A stretch of DNA of 64,000 nt, taken from the NCBI RefSeq assembly GCF_964355755.1, contig NC_092675.1, positions 6,294,312-6,358,311 on the forward strand, written 5' to 3'. This document shows, piece by piece, positions 18,900 through 32,175 of the stretch. Within the stretch, counting starts at the first letter, position 1. Each line of letters starts with the position of its first letter. This DNA is from Antedon mediterranea (taxonomy: Eukaryota; Echinodermata; Crinoidea; Comatulida; Antedonidae). The notes under the pieces are model-generated. The model was given only the letters and a program-made list of their open reading frames with translations, searched no databases and was not told the origin of the DNA. The position numbers and the translations under genes were made by a program.

Positions 18900-21800
18900 T
18901 ATATGATGAGGAGATCAAAATTTGAGCATCACACCTCTGTCACTCATCCCGATGATATGCAAATTAGCTTAAATATGCAAATTAGGGTGAAATTACAGGG
19001 TTACCATATCTCAAAAACTACTAGTCCGAGAGAGTTGATATTTTCACTGATCTATTCAAAATGTATATATTTATATTTACTCTAATGAAACATTTTACGA
19101 AAAAATGACCGGAAGTACAACATTTGACCTTCGACCCCATTACCCAATGTTTGCATATACAATGTGACTAAAATGTCTGTAGAGACTTTATTTTGCCCTC
19201 AAATGACCCAGACATAGGTTCCTAATAACCAGCATAGGATCACTTTGTAATTCCCAAAATCACACCTTTGTCACACACCTCGAAAGTATGCAAATTAGTA
19301 GTACAATTTAAATAAAATATGCAAATAAGGGGAAAAAATTACAGTTGTCCTATATCTCGAAAACCACTAATGCTAGAGATTTGATTTTTTCACAGCCGTA
19401 TTCTAAATGTACATATTTCTATTTGCTCCAATGAAACATTTTACAAAAAATTGACCGGAAGTATGACATTTGACCCTCGATCCTATTTCTCAATATTGCA
19501 TATATAAATGAAACTAAAATGTCTGTAGAGACTTCGTTTTGCCCTCAAATGACTCCGATACAGGTTTCTAGTAGCCAACATAGGACTGTTTAGTAGATCT
19601 CAAAATCACACCTGTATCACTCACCTCCAAAGTAGGCCTATGCAAATTATTAGTACAAATTACATGAAATATGCAAATTAGAGGGTGAAATTAAAGGTTC
19701 CTATCGAAAACCACTAAGGCTAGAGAGTTGATTTTTTCAATAACTTGTTCAGAATGTACATATTTATATTTACTCTAATGAAACATTTTACGAAAAAATG
19801 ATCGGAAATACAACAATTGACCCTCGACCCAATTTATCAATGTTTGCATACATAATGCGACTAAAATGTCTATAGAGACTTTGTTTTGGACTCAAATAAC
19901 TCGGATACATGTCCTATAGTCAGCATAGGACCGCTTTGTAATTCCCAAAATCACGCCTTCATTTTGGCATTGTTGGAATTCCCTTTTTTCGTATTAGTTT
20001 ATGTACAGCGCTTAGAGGTTACACAACATTAGGCGATATATAAATCCAGGATATTATTATTATTATTTCTCAATATTTGCAAAATGCAACTAAAATGTAT
20101 GTACAGACATTGTGTTAGCCTCAAATGACTCGGATACAGGTTTTATATAGCCAGTATAAGTCAAGCACCTCGAAAGGATGCAAATTAGTAGTACAAGCTA
20201 TATAAAATATGCAAATTACAGTGAATTGCCTTATGTATCTCGAAAACGCTAATGACCGAGAGAGAGAGAGATATGGCAACTTTCTAGTACTACTGATTTG
20301 CATACTTTCAAGCGAAGTAACAGAGGTGTGATTTTGAAAATTACTAAACAGTTCTATGCTGGCTATAAAAAACCTGTGGGTCATTATTGAAAAAAAAAAT
20401 TATCGAAAGTATGACATTTGACCCTCGAACCTATTTCTCAATATTTGCATATAATGTAACTAAAATGTATGTACAGACTTTGTTTTGGCCTCAAATGACT
20501 TGGATACAGGTTTTATATAGCCAGTATAGGATCGTTTAGTAATTCCAAAAAGTCAAGCAACTGGAAAGTATGCAAATTATTAGTATAAGTTATATGAAAT
20601 ATGCAAATTACAGCCTTATGTATCTCGAAAAACGCTAATTACCGATAGAGATATGGCAACTTTCACCTGTTGTACTACTAATTTGCATATTTTCTAGGGA
20701 AGTAACAAAGGTGTGATTTTGAGAATTACTAACAGTTCTATGCTGGCTATAGAAAACCTGTATCTGAGTCATTTGAGGCCAAAACAGTCTGTACAGATAT
20801 TTTAGTTTAATTATATGAAAATATTGAGAAATAGGGTCAAGGGTCAAATGTCATAATTCAATCATGACAATTTTTGCGTAAAATGTTTCATTACAGCAAA
20901 TATAAATAATATGTACATTCTGAATCAACTCTGAATTCAAATCAACTCTCTAGCATTAATGGTTTTCGAGATATGGGAAGACTGTAATTTCACCCCTAAT
21001 TTGCATATTTCATGTAACTTGTACTAATAATTTGCATACTTTCAAGGTATGTGACAAAGATGTGATTTTGGGAATTACAAAGCGGTCCTATGCTGACAAT
21101 AGGAAAACTGTATCCGAGTCATTTGAGTCCAAAAAAATTATCTACAAACATTTTAGTCGCATTATGTATGCAAACATTGATAAATAGGGTCAAGGGTCAA
21201 TTGTTGTATTTCCGGTCATTTTTCCGTAAAATGTTTCATTAGAGCAAATATAAATATGTACATTCTGAACAAGTTTTTGAAAAAATCAACTCTCTACCTT
21301 AGCGGTTTTCGATACATATAGGAACCTGTAATTTCACCCCCTAATTTGCATATTTCATGTAACTTGTACTAATAATTTGCATACTTTGAAGGTGAGTGAT
21401 ACAGGTGTGATTTTGAGATTTACTAAACATTCCTATGTTGGCTATTAGAAACCTGTATCCGAGTCATTTGAGGGCAAAACAAAGTCTCTACAGACATTTT
21501 AGTTTTCATTATATATGCAATATTGAGAAATAGGGTCGAGGGTCAAATGTCATAGTTCCGGGCATTTTTTTGTAAAATGTCTCATTACAGCAAATATAAA
21601 TATATACATTTGAAATATTTTAGTGAAAAAATCAACACTCTAGCATTAGCGGTTTTCGAGATATGGCAACGCTGTAATTTCACTCGCTAATTTGCATATT
21701 TAATATTACTTGTACTACTAATTTGCATACTTTCGAGGTGCATGATGAAGTTGTGATTTTAGGAATTATAATACAGTTCTATGGTGGGTATTGAAAAACA

Positions 21801-22035
21801 ATATCCAAGTCATTGAGTCCAAAATAAAGTCTCTACGGACATTTTAATCACATATTTATGTAAATATTGAGAAATGGGGTCAAGGGTCAAAATTGGGTAC
21901 TTCCGGACATTTTTATGTAAAATGTCTCATTAGAGCAAATATAAATATATATATTCTGAACCAGACTGTGCAAAAATGAACTCTCTACGATTAGTAGTTG
22001 TTAAGATATGGTAACCCTGTAATTTCACCCTAATT
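18900..22035. repeat. Large imperfect palindrome of ~345-bp tandem units with ATGCAAAT octamers
   Basis: Left-arm units (about 18900-20635) carry, in order, CACACCT..GTCAC, ATGCAAATTAGTAG, AATATGCAAATTA, ATCTCGAAAACCACTA, AATGAAACATTTTACG and TTTGACCCTCGA, with spacings near 333-393 bp. From about 20645 to 22035 the same strings appear inverted. Short inverted and forward blocks near 20270-20640 form the centre. Two ORFs inside (20121-20384, 20635-20847) have repetitive content and are not genes. A LINE-tail fragment lies at 19965-20065. Confidence 0.85.
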
Positions 22036-22189
22036 TGTTAACGTGTCTTCCTCTTCTGTGCTTGACATTAAAACTGCCCTTAAGATGTAACCTATAATTG
22101 TTTACACTTTTATTAATTATTATAATAACAATAACCATAATAACAACAATTACAATAATTAAAGTAATCTATATCTATATATATAAATT

Positions 22190-22332
22190 TACGTAAGGGC
22201 AAAATTCGGTAAATCGCGCCTTACTTCTAGAATTTTTACTCGATGGTATATAAAGTTGGTTCGTACTTTCGGTACTGATTTTTACCGACTGAATTGAATC
22301 TTAGTGAAATTACAAACTGCCCAGATATAGTG
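22190..22332. repeat. Interspersed repeat TTCGGTAAATCGCGC / CGATGGTATATAAAG
   Basis: GGGCAAAATTCGGTAAATCG then CGCCTTA and ACTCGATGGTATATAAAGTT then GGTT recur in inverse orientation at about 42690-42780. It adjoins Helitron-like copy 2. There is no coding potential. Confidence 0.6.
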
Positions 22333-22345
22333 GAAACAATTTAAA

Positions 22346-22986
22346 CTAGAAAGTCACTCCGAGAGTGCATACCTCCGCCTACTGTAAAATTCTCCTACAT
22401 AAGATTTCTCTGGTAAAAAAAAATATATATATATATATATATTTGTGTGTCTTAATGCTGTTTGTGATTTAGGCTAATTTCGCTACAAGCATGTGTATGC
22501 GAGTTTGGTGTAATGGTTATGTAACAAGCCCTTCAATTAACAATAGCTTCAGTTGACTATCAATAGAACAGCAACGCGAAAATCAAACGAGTGAATTTGA
22601 GAAGAAATAGGTTTTTAAACTACTCGCATCAAAAAACGTCCACATCGTATCAAATTATGTTTTAAAATTACAAATCACAAATTATAACTCTTGCCTCTTG
22701 TACAAAAATAAAGTTTTTTGGACAAGTATTTCTCGAGAAAATGCAATTTCAGTTTACTTGTTACTTTAAGACTGCTCGCCGGCTTTTGAAAAATTCTGTC
22801 CTATATTTTAACACTAGCAGGTCTGAAAAGTATACTCAAAAAGTGGTCCAGAATTGGGACCATGGTCCCAAATGGTCCCAAAGGTTAATGGAATGGTCCT
22901 TGACCACATATCTATCTGTATATTCATTTTGGTAAAGATCTTGTAATTACTTTTTGAGTAATCCTGCTAACGGAGGTAAATTAGTA
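22346..22986 (-). mobile_element. Helitron/Helentron-like element, copy 2 (inverted)
   Basis: Read on the minus strand it runs from TTTACCTCCGTTAGCAGG to TAGGCGGAGGTATGCACTCT then CGGAGTGACTTTCTAG, the same family as 10966-11607. The terminal hairpin CACTC-TCG-GAGTG is perfect. The ORF at 22741-22935 is repeat-derived. Confidence 0.65.
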
Positions 22987-23045
22987 AACAAGGAAGATGA
23001 GGAAATCCTTGAGAATGAGAAAAGGCCGGAAGCAAATTTAGTACA

Positions 23046-24170
23046 GTTTTTTTTTTCTTTACATTATTCAAACTTCAAACTCCATCCTAATCGTAGACAA
23101 TTATATTTGGCCAATCAGCGTCCAGATATCTAGGACTAACTCATTTTATACAGGGGGAAGTCAGTGTAATGTGTTAAAGTACTGTAAAACAATTGTGTTA
23201 AAACAAAAGGACTAATGAGGCCTAATGGATCAATTTGTAGAATATTTATTCATAAGCAGCGTTGATGGCAGAATTATGATACTGTAGTCAAAACCGACAT
23301 CACGATCAGAGGGGGCACACTTTCCGTTTTGGCTTTGCACCTTTCTGTAGGCCTATTTGAAAACATCGTCCCTCGATCGTCGATCAAAAACAAGGTAGGA
23401 AAGAAAGTCTGTTGCATTCAGGGGAGAGAGCGTGCACTGCAGAAGTGCAAACACCACACGTTGTTTGTGTACACATGGATTCTTGTGTTATGCTGTAAAT
23501 AAAAGACAATTATAAGCTAGGCTAGTTGGGAATAGAATAAAATAACAGATTTATGAATTAAAGGTAAGTAACTAGGCCTAGGCTAGGCCTGCCTACTAGC
23601 CTAGCCCCTAGTCTGGGCTTCTAGGCTAGAGGCCTACCTAAATGATTTTGTTTTACCATAACGCTATGAAACACCCGGGAATACTGGTGAGAGAACGTTG
23701 GTGTACAGTAGAGCTATACTAGGCTCTCAGAGCAGGAACAACTCACTGGGCCTGGCTAGATATAGAGAGAGTCGATAGATAGGTCATGGTCCCTGACTGA
23801 TGAGGAGCTACCACCTCCATGGCATGGAGACCTACTACTAGAGTACTAGTCTACTACTACACGTCAAGCAAGGGTAGGCCTAGGCTAGGCCCTAGCTAGG
23901 CCTATTCTTGCGCAATCTGAAGTTACGCAGACAATTTAATCCGAACATATAGGCGGCCTAGGCCTAGAGTACTAGGCCCTAGTTAGTAGGCATAAAATAA
24001 ACGGGAAAGCTCTGTATCACTCATTGACATTGGCCTCATTGGCACTCGATCCGGTTACACTACTGTACCTCAGCAATGTTTAACACTAATCCACACAGCC
24101 GGCGGCGAGAGGATTGTGACTTCTCTTAAAGTTTTTGAGGCTGGCTAGGCCGTCTCATAAATCGTTTTAT
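23046..24170 (+). promoter_or_regulatory. GC-richer island with CCAAT box, possible promoter
   Basis: After thousands of AT-rich bases this stretch is distinctly richer in G and C. It holds GGCCAATCAGCG (CCAAT box at 23111-23115), CCACACAGCCGGCGGCGAGA near 24100, and an AGGCCTA tract. The receptor gene downstream needs a non-coding first exon, because its ATG exon starts at an acceptor. This island, about 10 kb upstream, is one candidate. No transcript evidence is available. Confidence 0.25.
23560..24010. repeat. AGGCCTA/CTAGGC-rich simple tract
   Basis: Repeated TAGGCCTAGGCTAGGCC-like strings with CTACTACTA runs, like the tract at 13040-13440 upstream of the NACHT gene. It sits within the GC-richer island. 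Confidence 0.65.
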
Positions 24171-25313
24171 TTATGTTAGCAATTTTTATTCTGTTAAAAA
24201 AGTTATTAATAAATAATAGCATTATTAATTGCATTATTTATCAATGTAGGATTATTGTTTATAAGTTTTAACTAAGGTTTGGTTTTTGAGCCTTTTATTG
24301 GTTTTAATTAAGTGAATATGTTTGTTTTCTGCGCAATTTGAATTGAGTATTTTTATTCAAATTGTGCAAATAAATCCTTGCGCAAATTGTTCATTGCTTA
24401 TAACATTTAATACTATAAATCAAAGAGCTGCATAGGCAGGGTACTATAGATAGAAAAATCATAATCACAAAATCATAAATGTTAAAAACTGCCTCAATAT
24501 AAATTTATTAACATGACATGCATTAATACTAGCATAAATAGTACAGTAGCCACTTAGCCTATATTAACCTCCTAATCCTATAATAAACTGTCTTCCCTGT
24601 CTACAGTACTGCTTAGTAGACTGAATAGGGCTTTTATTAGCAGGACCTAAGTGTTTGTTACAATAAATTTCTTTGAATCATTATTTGAAATTATCATGGC
24701 TATAGCAAGCGAGACCTTCGTCAAGCATTTCATTATTTTGAATCGTTGAAATTTTGAAAAATTATGGATTTTATTTATGAATACATTTTTTTTGTTATAC
24801 TTTTTTTCTTGATCACAGTATTTTAGTATATGAAATGACTCTTATAAGTTCATATGAATTATTTTGAATATACCTTTGTCTTGCTTGTTTGAACAAACAT
24901 AATAAACTTGTTCCAGAGGAATTATGCTTTTGAATTATAAAATACAAGTTCTTTATTAACTTCTCCCTGATTATTAACAAGTAACCTGTCCTTGACATAG
25001 TATTTTCCATTGTAGCGTGAACAAACTTTTGAACACTCTGACCGAAATTGCCAAAACAAGTGAGCAAGATCTGTAGATATCAGTTATCGCAAAACAAATA
25101 ATGTCAGAGATTCTGTAACAAAAATCTCTCTTATTATAGAAACAATCCATAATGGATTGAGTATTGGTAATATTTCTTTTTTGATCTCATTTACCAAGGT
25201 ATGTTTTTCCTGTGAATAGGATTGTCACCTAAAGTTCCAAATACTATGGTTATCCTTGCCAAAAAATAAAGATTTAATACTTGTAAACCACTATAATTGT
25301 ACTTTAAAGATGT
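24170..25313. other. No feature seen
   Basis: AT-rich sequence without recognisable exons, repeats with clear boundaries or RNA motifs. The minus ORF at 24813-25067 has no recognisable domain and composition like its surroundings. Confidence 0.5.
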
Positions 25314-25642
25314 ATTGTATTGTACCCCAAATGAAAATTAATGAATAAGCCATTTTGTAGTTTTGATAAATTTCATCACTAATAAAAAGACAAAATAGTC
25401 TATTTCGTGCCTAGCTTTATACATGGATAAACTGATAATAGTCATTTCTCCTGGAAGAGCAAGATATAACAAATAAATATAGTATGTTTTGCTATAAATT
25501 AGTTTTTCAGGTAAATAATTTTTCCAATTACTTAAATCCAATTTTTGGTCTAACTGAATAACTATTATGTGACATTAAAATGGCATATTCAACAAAAAAT
25601 TACAATTTGTTGTTTGTTTTTCAGGAGATAATATATCTTTAA
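25314..25642. mobile_element. TTAA-flanked MITE, family AGATGTATTGTCCCC, diverged copy
   Basis: TTAAAGATGTATTGT on the left and ATAATATATCTTTAA on the right, with internal GACATTAAAATGGCATATTC shared with the copies at 4291 and 44142. Its ends are more worn than those of the other two. Confidence 0.7.
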
Positions 25643-26440
25643 CCGTCTATAAATGCCTTGATATTTTATCAGGTTTATCATTATTTACTCTCTAGGTGTT
25701 TTAATGTCTATCCAGTCTTGCCTACTTATTTACTTTGTAGAAATTAAAATGTCAATGCTAAATTGCAGCAGTCAGTAACAGACCATTTAGTATGTTATCA
25801 CTCTAGAGTTATCAAATCTAGCACTAGTTAAACCTCTGCATACACCTCTAATAAGCAGACTCCACCAATAACGCAGACTCATCCAAAAGCCTGTTTGTTC
25901 TTCTTATCACTATCAGTGAGAGTGCATCACTACAGCTGCTAATCTCCTAAGTGTACAGCTTTCATTTCAAGCATAAAAATATACCTGTGGGACATTTTTT
26001 GTTGATGGTAATAATATAAAATTTCTACTACTATATAGAATAATGAAATCAAATGGCTTATAATATATCTTCATGAAGAAATAAAAAATAATTTTATATC
26101 AACATTCAATTCAACAATTCTTTACATTTAAACTACAGTATTCTAATACAGGTAGACTGGTACGAAAACATACAAGAGATGAGATTTTTAATGCTTTTTG
26201 ATACTTTAATTTTAATATTATAGTCAATTTTATGATTAATGATCATGTGTTGACCTGTTCAATTTTTAATTTTGTTGCATGATTGAATTTAAAGATTGCA
26301 GTAAGTTGTCCTCGTATCATATCAAAATCGATCATTGATAATTTGTCAAATAGTATTAAAAAGAAAATTTAAGTACTGTATGTTATAATGTGTGCTATCA
26401 CATTTGTATTCATGCCTGTATTATTTATAGGCAATAAACC
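25643..26440. other. No feature seen
   Basis: AT-rich sequence with no supported gene or repeat. Confidence 0.5.
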
Positions 26441-26444
26441 TAAC

Positions 26445-26620
26445 CTGGTTGAGTCAAGTGGGCGAGCGGTTAAAGCAGGGGCATCGTTTATCGTACCTAA
26501 AGAGCCAGCAACATCTGGGCTGACTTGCTCCTACAGTAGTTTTGGTGATGGAACAAGTCTTCTCAGATAAGGACTGTGTGGACTTTAAAGAACCCAGTTC
26601 ATCATTCGAGACGAGTAGAA
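26445..26620 (+). repeat. tRNA-derived SINE-like repeat
   Basis: AGTCAAGTGGGCGAGCGGTT then AAAGC resembles the 5' half of a leucine- or serine-type tRNA A-box region. The expected B box is poorly kept. The higher GC content against AT-rich flanks marks an insertion. The ORF across it is not a gene. Confidence 0.4.
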
Positions 26621-27624
26621 GTAAACTGGTTTACAAAATAGATTACCAACTATCCGATACGGACAGTGATTAATTTAGACTATTGGTAATCATTGGCCAC
26701 ATGTGGCAAAAGACACAAATTTTTAAAAAAACCCCTAACCTTAACATACAGGTGTGCCACACTGTGATTTGTATGACACTGTATTGCGGATTTTGCCTAG
26801 TACTGTGTATACTGTAGTACTGTGTTTTTATGCCATATGTACAGAGAGACACTTAAACAAAAGAAATTTTTATTTGAAATTTGTAAACTTCAAATTTAAC
26901 CATTTGCAATCGATAGTGCAAGTATTGAACAATACAAAATATTTGTAAAAAATAATAGATGAAAGATCAAGCATGCATGCATATTGCATTGTTCTCAAAG
27001 CTATAGTACGTTTGTACATACTCAGATAGCTTTGAAAATAGCATTGTACTTTTTCAAAATTGAGAATTATGCATTGAGTGATATAATCACTAAAAAAAAC
27101 ACACATTCATTTTGTTAATGTCGCAGACCTTAAAAATTCTACGACTACACATTTTTGCCATCAAGTTTTTGTTAAAGTTTATTTCCATTAAAAATTAGTT
27201 TTTTGGGGAAAATTACATATGAAAAAAAATGTGAATTATTATTTAATAAAAATTAAATACAGAATCAAATTAATTCAAAATGCACTATAGCAGCCGTTGA
27301 ATTTCAGAAAAATGTTTGTCGGCAATACGTCGCGGCATGCTAATTACCAGTACCAGTACCAGTAGTTAGTTATATCTTCATTTCTATATTATTTGCATAC
27401 AAAAAGCAAATAAAACACATCTTGCTACCCTCATCTTTTTCAATCGACATATATATACGAATTATTGCAAACAATAATAACTGGAAGCTTATTTTTTATA
27501 ACATAATCTAAGTGCGCCATGTAATGATAAATCTCTTGTATTTTGATCTTTCCTATTAAACTTTGCATATTTTATGAAATATGAAACTTTAAAATAGAAC
27601 AACAGCAGGTAAGTATCGTATGTT
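26621..27624. other. No feature seen
   Basis: AT-rich. Only a short CAGTACCAGTACCAGTA run near 27350 stands out. Confidence 0.5.
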
Positions 27625-28232
27625 AGGGCTTGTTTCTGCTGCATATCTTCAAAATACGGTATAAAATGCGGTATGTTTTATACCGTATTTGTTAGTACCC
27701 CGTTTCTGCTAGAAGTACAATCTTGGGTGGTCATGTTAATATTCATCTTGTTACCACAACCTGCCTTTAACTACCCCTCAAAATGGGGACAAGTGTATTC
27801 CTCCCTTGCCCGAATTAAAATGTGTTATCTTTGGCGATGTTGTAGCCTCTGCTTTTACAGTCTCTGTCTGTTTTGTCACCTCATACTCTCCTTTAATTTT
27901 TGCTAAATTATCTTTCTAAATCTGGCTGTCCTGTTTTTTCCTTTCTAATTTTCCCGAAATCTTTGTTTCCCCAACAGATTAATTGCAAATGTTGTGATGT
28001 TGTTCCTTACTTATCTGTGTAAAAAGTCAAAATATACAGTATTTTATATTGGCAGCAGAATATGGTATAAATTTATAAATACTGTATTTTATCCACAAAT
28101 TTGGTGGGGAAAATATGGTATACAAAATATGGTATATTTTTGATGAGCTGCCAAAAATATACCGTATTTACGGTCTTAAAAAAATACTGTATTAATTACA
28201 GTATTTACTAGGCAGCAGAAACAAAAGACCTT
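27625..28232. mobile_element. Inverted-repeat element with GTTTCTGCTGC termini, ~600 bp
   Basis: Left AGGGCTTGTTTCTGCTGC and right GGCAGCAGAAACAAAAGACC are inverted. Repeated internal AATACGGTATA / TATACCGTATT strings make it highly self-complementary. The ORF at 27673-27906 lies wholly inside and shows no domain. Confidence 0.65.
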
Positions 28233-28715
28233 AGAAAACAAATAGGAATGTTTTGTATTCATAGAGTAGAGAGAATAATTTTTTACATTCGTTGACAGAG
28301 ATTTAATAGTCTATTCACTTGGTAGAGATAAACAAACATTCATTATATACTGTATTAAATGAATAATTTGGTGTTTGTACAGTATGATTGGTAAATCTAT
28401 GTACAGATTTAGACGACAATCGTTGTATATTCTCTATTACTGTAGCCGGTTTGAAATGTTATGAACGAACAGAATGTTGATACACTGTGTAAAGTGTGGA
28501 CTATTTTGATGTGCGACTATTTACTTTTTTCTGTTGTAAATTAACATGAATAATAACCATAAGGCGGAAAGAACACACCGCTGTCTGCTGTTATGTCCAG
28601 AATTGGATAATTACATAAATTTAATTTCTTCAGTTTGATAAAGTGTTTAATTAGTGGTAGTCACACAGCAGTTTTTTATTACATCCTTAATGTTCACAAT
28701 CTGTTTTTCAAACAT

Positions 28716-28855
28716 CTCTTATATTCACACAAAGAACAAACAACCATTGGTTGATGCATTAAAAGTTATATTGCGTGTAGAAAGCGGTTACATCCTTTAT
28801 ATTCACACACGTAACAAACAACCATTGGTTAATGTATTAAAAGTTATATTGCGTA
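28716..28855 (+). repeat. 78-bp tandem duplication
   Basis: TATATTCACACAAAGAACAA then ACAACCATTGGTTGATGC recurs 78 bp later with a few changes, followed in both by ATTAAAAGTTATATTGCGT. The period keeps frame, which explains the small ORF across it. Confidence 0.8.
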
Positions 28856-28859
28856 CCAA

Positions 28860-30440
28860 GCAGTTTACAATAATTACATTAATCATGCGCAATTACATAA
28901 AAAGTACAAACTTCATACTATGCATAAATAAAGTATAAAATTTCATTACAAAGCTGCAGTTAGATTTCAAAGTACAGTAGTTCAAACAAAATAAGAAAAA
29001 CCTGGTTTTGAAAATGATGATGTATCTATTATATTTATGTTTGATACAGGATATAAAGTTTCCTATGATGATCTTATCACAAAATAGATAAGTAAAAAAT
29101 TAATTAAATGTTTGAAATAACTCTTGAATTGATTAATTGATGTTTAATATCTTATATACAGTAAATGAAGTTATAGAGATATTCATACTAAATATATTCT
29201 ATTTATAGTAATAGACTCCTTATTGGTCCTAAAATTTAATAACAGCATACACAGTGTTGTAATAGATGAATATGCATTATCTACACACTGATAGTGGGAT
29301 CCAATTTTTTTTTTTCGCAAGATGAAAGTTTATGTGAATAAAAAAGCGAATGTTTAAACTTTAATTCTTACTCAAAATGATGAAAACAATGGCCAAAAAA
29401 AAAAAAAATGAAAACAGGATTTTCGTTACATGTAGGAACTACTGAACCTTGTTTGAAAATCGCATTAACTGAATAAATGTACTGTATGATGCATCGCACA
29501 CCTACGGTTTGTCGTTATCATGATAATAATATACGTAAAAACAGTAAACTGCAAACAAACTTTAGATTAGAGAGTGCACAGTGCAGTCACTTTAAGAATC
29601 GTATGATAGTACATTATGTGGTAAGCCTCCCTAGAATCCCGTTTTAAAAAACAAGTCTTCGATAAAGATAAATCACACAATCTCTCCTTCAATTTTCTCA
29701 GCTTCGTTGTAAAAAATTAGAGGCCTACTGTAGGCAGAGAACTGTTAGTTTTTTTGTGGGGTAAATTCATTTTTGCAAAATCTTTTTCCTACAAATTGAC
29801 TTCAATCGTCCAAATTTGCAAATGAGAATATCATGAGTGTGGAGTGGATTAATTAAAATGGAAAAAAAATTATGCAATCTACAGTACAGTATGTAATCAG
29901 TGTAATTGATTGATATTGATAATGATAATGTAATGAATGAAGTAGATTATTATTTAAAGGAAAATGAGACAATGCTGTCGGTATCAGTGGCTAGATTTCA
30001 ATGGAGATACAAAATAAAATAAGCAAAAAGCTAAATCAAAACAATACAGTAAAACAGCCAGAAAAAGTAACAGAGATTTCAGGCAACACTAGCCCTTCAT
30101 CAGTGCAAGTATATTATTGTTGATATATAAAGAACTGGACATACTGTACAGCGAGTCTTTATATATAAAACAGTTTTAGTTTTAGTGTTTCATCATATAA
30201 AAGGCTATCAACATGATTTGTACTGTATTTGAACCTGCCAGCATCTTGTTATATGTAACTTATAAAATTAGTTTCCTTAAGGCCTTTCTTCACTGGCAAT
30301 TAAAGAGTTTATAGCTTACTATTGTAGCTGATGTATCAAAATAGTGTATAGAGAGCAGAGAAAAATAATGATAATTAGGAATATTTTCTGAATACACACT
30401 ATTATTTTCTGCATACACACTATTATTGTACTAATAATAA
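28860..30440. other. No feature seen
   Basis: AT-rich sequence with several TACTGTA strings but no supported exon, RNA gene or bounded repeat. Confidence 0.5.
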
Positions 30441-32175
30441 TGGATCGTTAATGTTCTCAATCCATTCTCTACTTCTGATCACTGTGTGGTGGCTTTCAAA
30501 ATTCGCGGTTTCCCGAGGGTTAAACGAAATCCTTACTAAGACAAAATATTTTTACGCTAAAACTAACATTGAGGCTATTAATGAAGGTATTGGGAACATC
30601 ACTTGGGAATCCATTGAATGTGAATCGGTTAATGGAGTATGGTCTAATTTTATTACCAAATTTATGGAATGTGTGAATTTACATATCCCACATAGAAATC
30701 AATGCAGAAAGACCAACCCCTGGATTTTCCCCGAAAAGAGAAAACTGTTTAACCGCGCTAGACAAGTGGAAACATTAATGACTGGACTGCTTATAAAAAG
30801 CTCCGTAATAAAATAAGATATGTCACAAATCGTTCCCACAGTAAATATATTGATGAATTAATGGGAAAAGCTGATAACATGAAGCAATTCTAGCAGTATG
30901 TCCATTCCAAACGGAAGTCTGTAAATTGTTCTTCATTTGTGATTAATGATACAATGTGCTCCGATCCGAGGACAATTGCGAACGCGTTTAATTCACTATT
31001 CGAATCTTATTTTACACAGAATGACCCATTAACAGATGAATCTACATCACGCAGACTAGAGAGAGGTTACAACTCTAGCAAACATTATTGTCCATCCCAT
31101 TGTAGTTTTCAGGAAGATCATGAATCTCTCTGTGGGCAAAGCTGCCGGGCCCGATGGCATTACATCTCAAATGTTAAAACTCTGTGCCAAAGGTTTATCG
31201 CCATTACTTGCCGATGTTTTTAACTTCAGTTTGGAAAGTGGTGAACTTCCTTCGGCATGGAAATGTGCAAACATCGCACCAGTCCATAAGAAGCTCAGCA
31301 AGACGAACCTATGCAACTACATGTATAGACCAATTGCACTGACATCTTTGTTCTCAAAGGAGCTCGAGAGTATTGTCACCGATGAACTCCGTCTTCATCT
31401 GAACGATTTTGAACTCATGTTTGATGGCCAATATGGTTTTACTCCAGGAAAATCTTGTTCCTCAGTCTTGGCTGAGGTTACAACATCCTGGGTTAAAAGG
31501 CTTTAGGTAATGGGGCACCCCGGATTGATGTCGTGGCTCTTGATTAAAGTAGGCATTTGATTCCATCTCGCATGACATTCAAAATCTAATGATTGAGCAA
31601 ATCCAGAGACGGGCCACCCAGTTGATTTTACATCGTCAGGAACAGTCATATGAGGGGAGACTAGACACTCTTGATATCCCATCCACAATCGCCATTAGAG
31701 ATTGTTATACTGTTCTATTTGTTTGCAGTGTTTTACTTTATCATCATCAAAGATCTATTATTTATAATTTACTCATAGTTAATAATCGTCATGATACCCT
31801 CACTTTCAAGCATCTTCGCTCCAGTAATGATATGTCAAGATTTTGCATCCCGACCAGATTCACTAGAACTTGGAATTCCATACCCAATGAGATTCGCAAT
31901 ATTTTTGTTAATGGTTCATTTATGAATTTTAAATTATCTCTAAAGCATTATTTTAAAAGTCGGAGAGAAACTTTGTAACTTTTTAAATCATTTTTTTTTT
32001 ATCTTGTGAAATGTCTATGTTATTTTAGTATACCTTACCGGTGACAGCGTTTTGTTTAATGCTTGTCTCTCCTCGGCTTCGTGTCTTGTACTTCATATAT
32101 ATATTTCTATGTTTTGTAATTGTTATTTCATGTTTATTGCCGAAATGAATAAAATAAAATAAAATAATAATAATA
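30440..32175 (+). mobile_element. LINE with a large internal deletion, plus strand
   Basis: It starts within the endonuclease C-terminus (NPFSTSDHCVVAFKI, the S-D-H motif) and passes a linker (NPWIFPEKRKLFNRAR). Reverse transcriptase blocks follow (GKAAGPDGITSQMLK, ELPSAWKCANIAPVHKK, QYGFTPGKSCSS). Then it jumps near 31500-31590 straight to the C-terminal tail (IQRRATQLIL ... RTWNSIPNEIRN ... FKLSLKHYF). The RT palm with its catalytic aspartates is missing. The 3' end is an (AATAA)n tail near 32145-32170. Frameshifts and stops occur in the first half. Confidence 0.9.

Noticed and set aside
20121-20847. Two minus-strand ORFs (87 and 70 codons)
   Set aside because: They share FQNHTSVTSLESMQISS-like strings because they lie in repeat units of the large palindrome.
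24813-25067. Minus-strand ORF with FGNFGQSVQKFVHATMEN
   Set aside because: No domain, no splice support, and base composition equal to the flanking AT-rich DNA.
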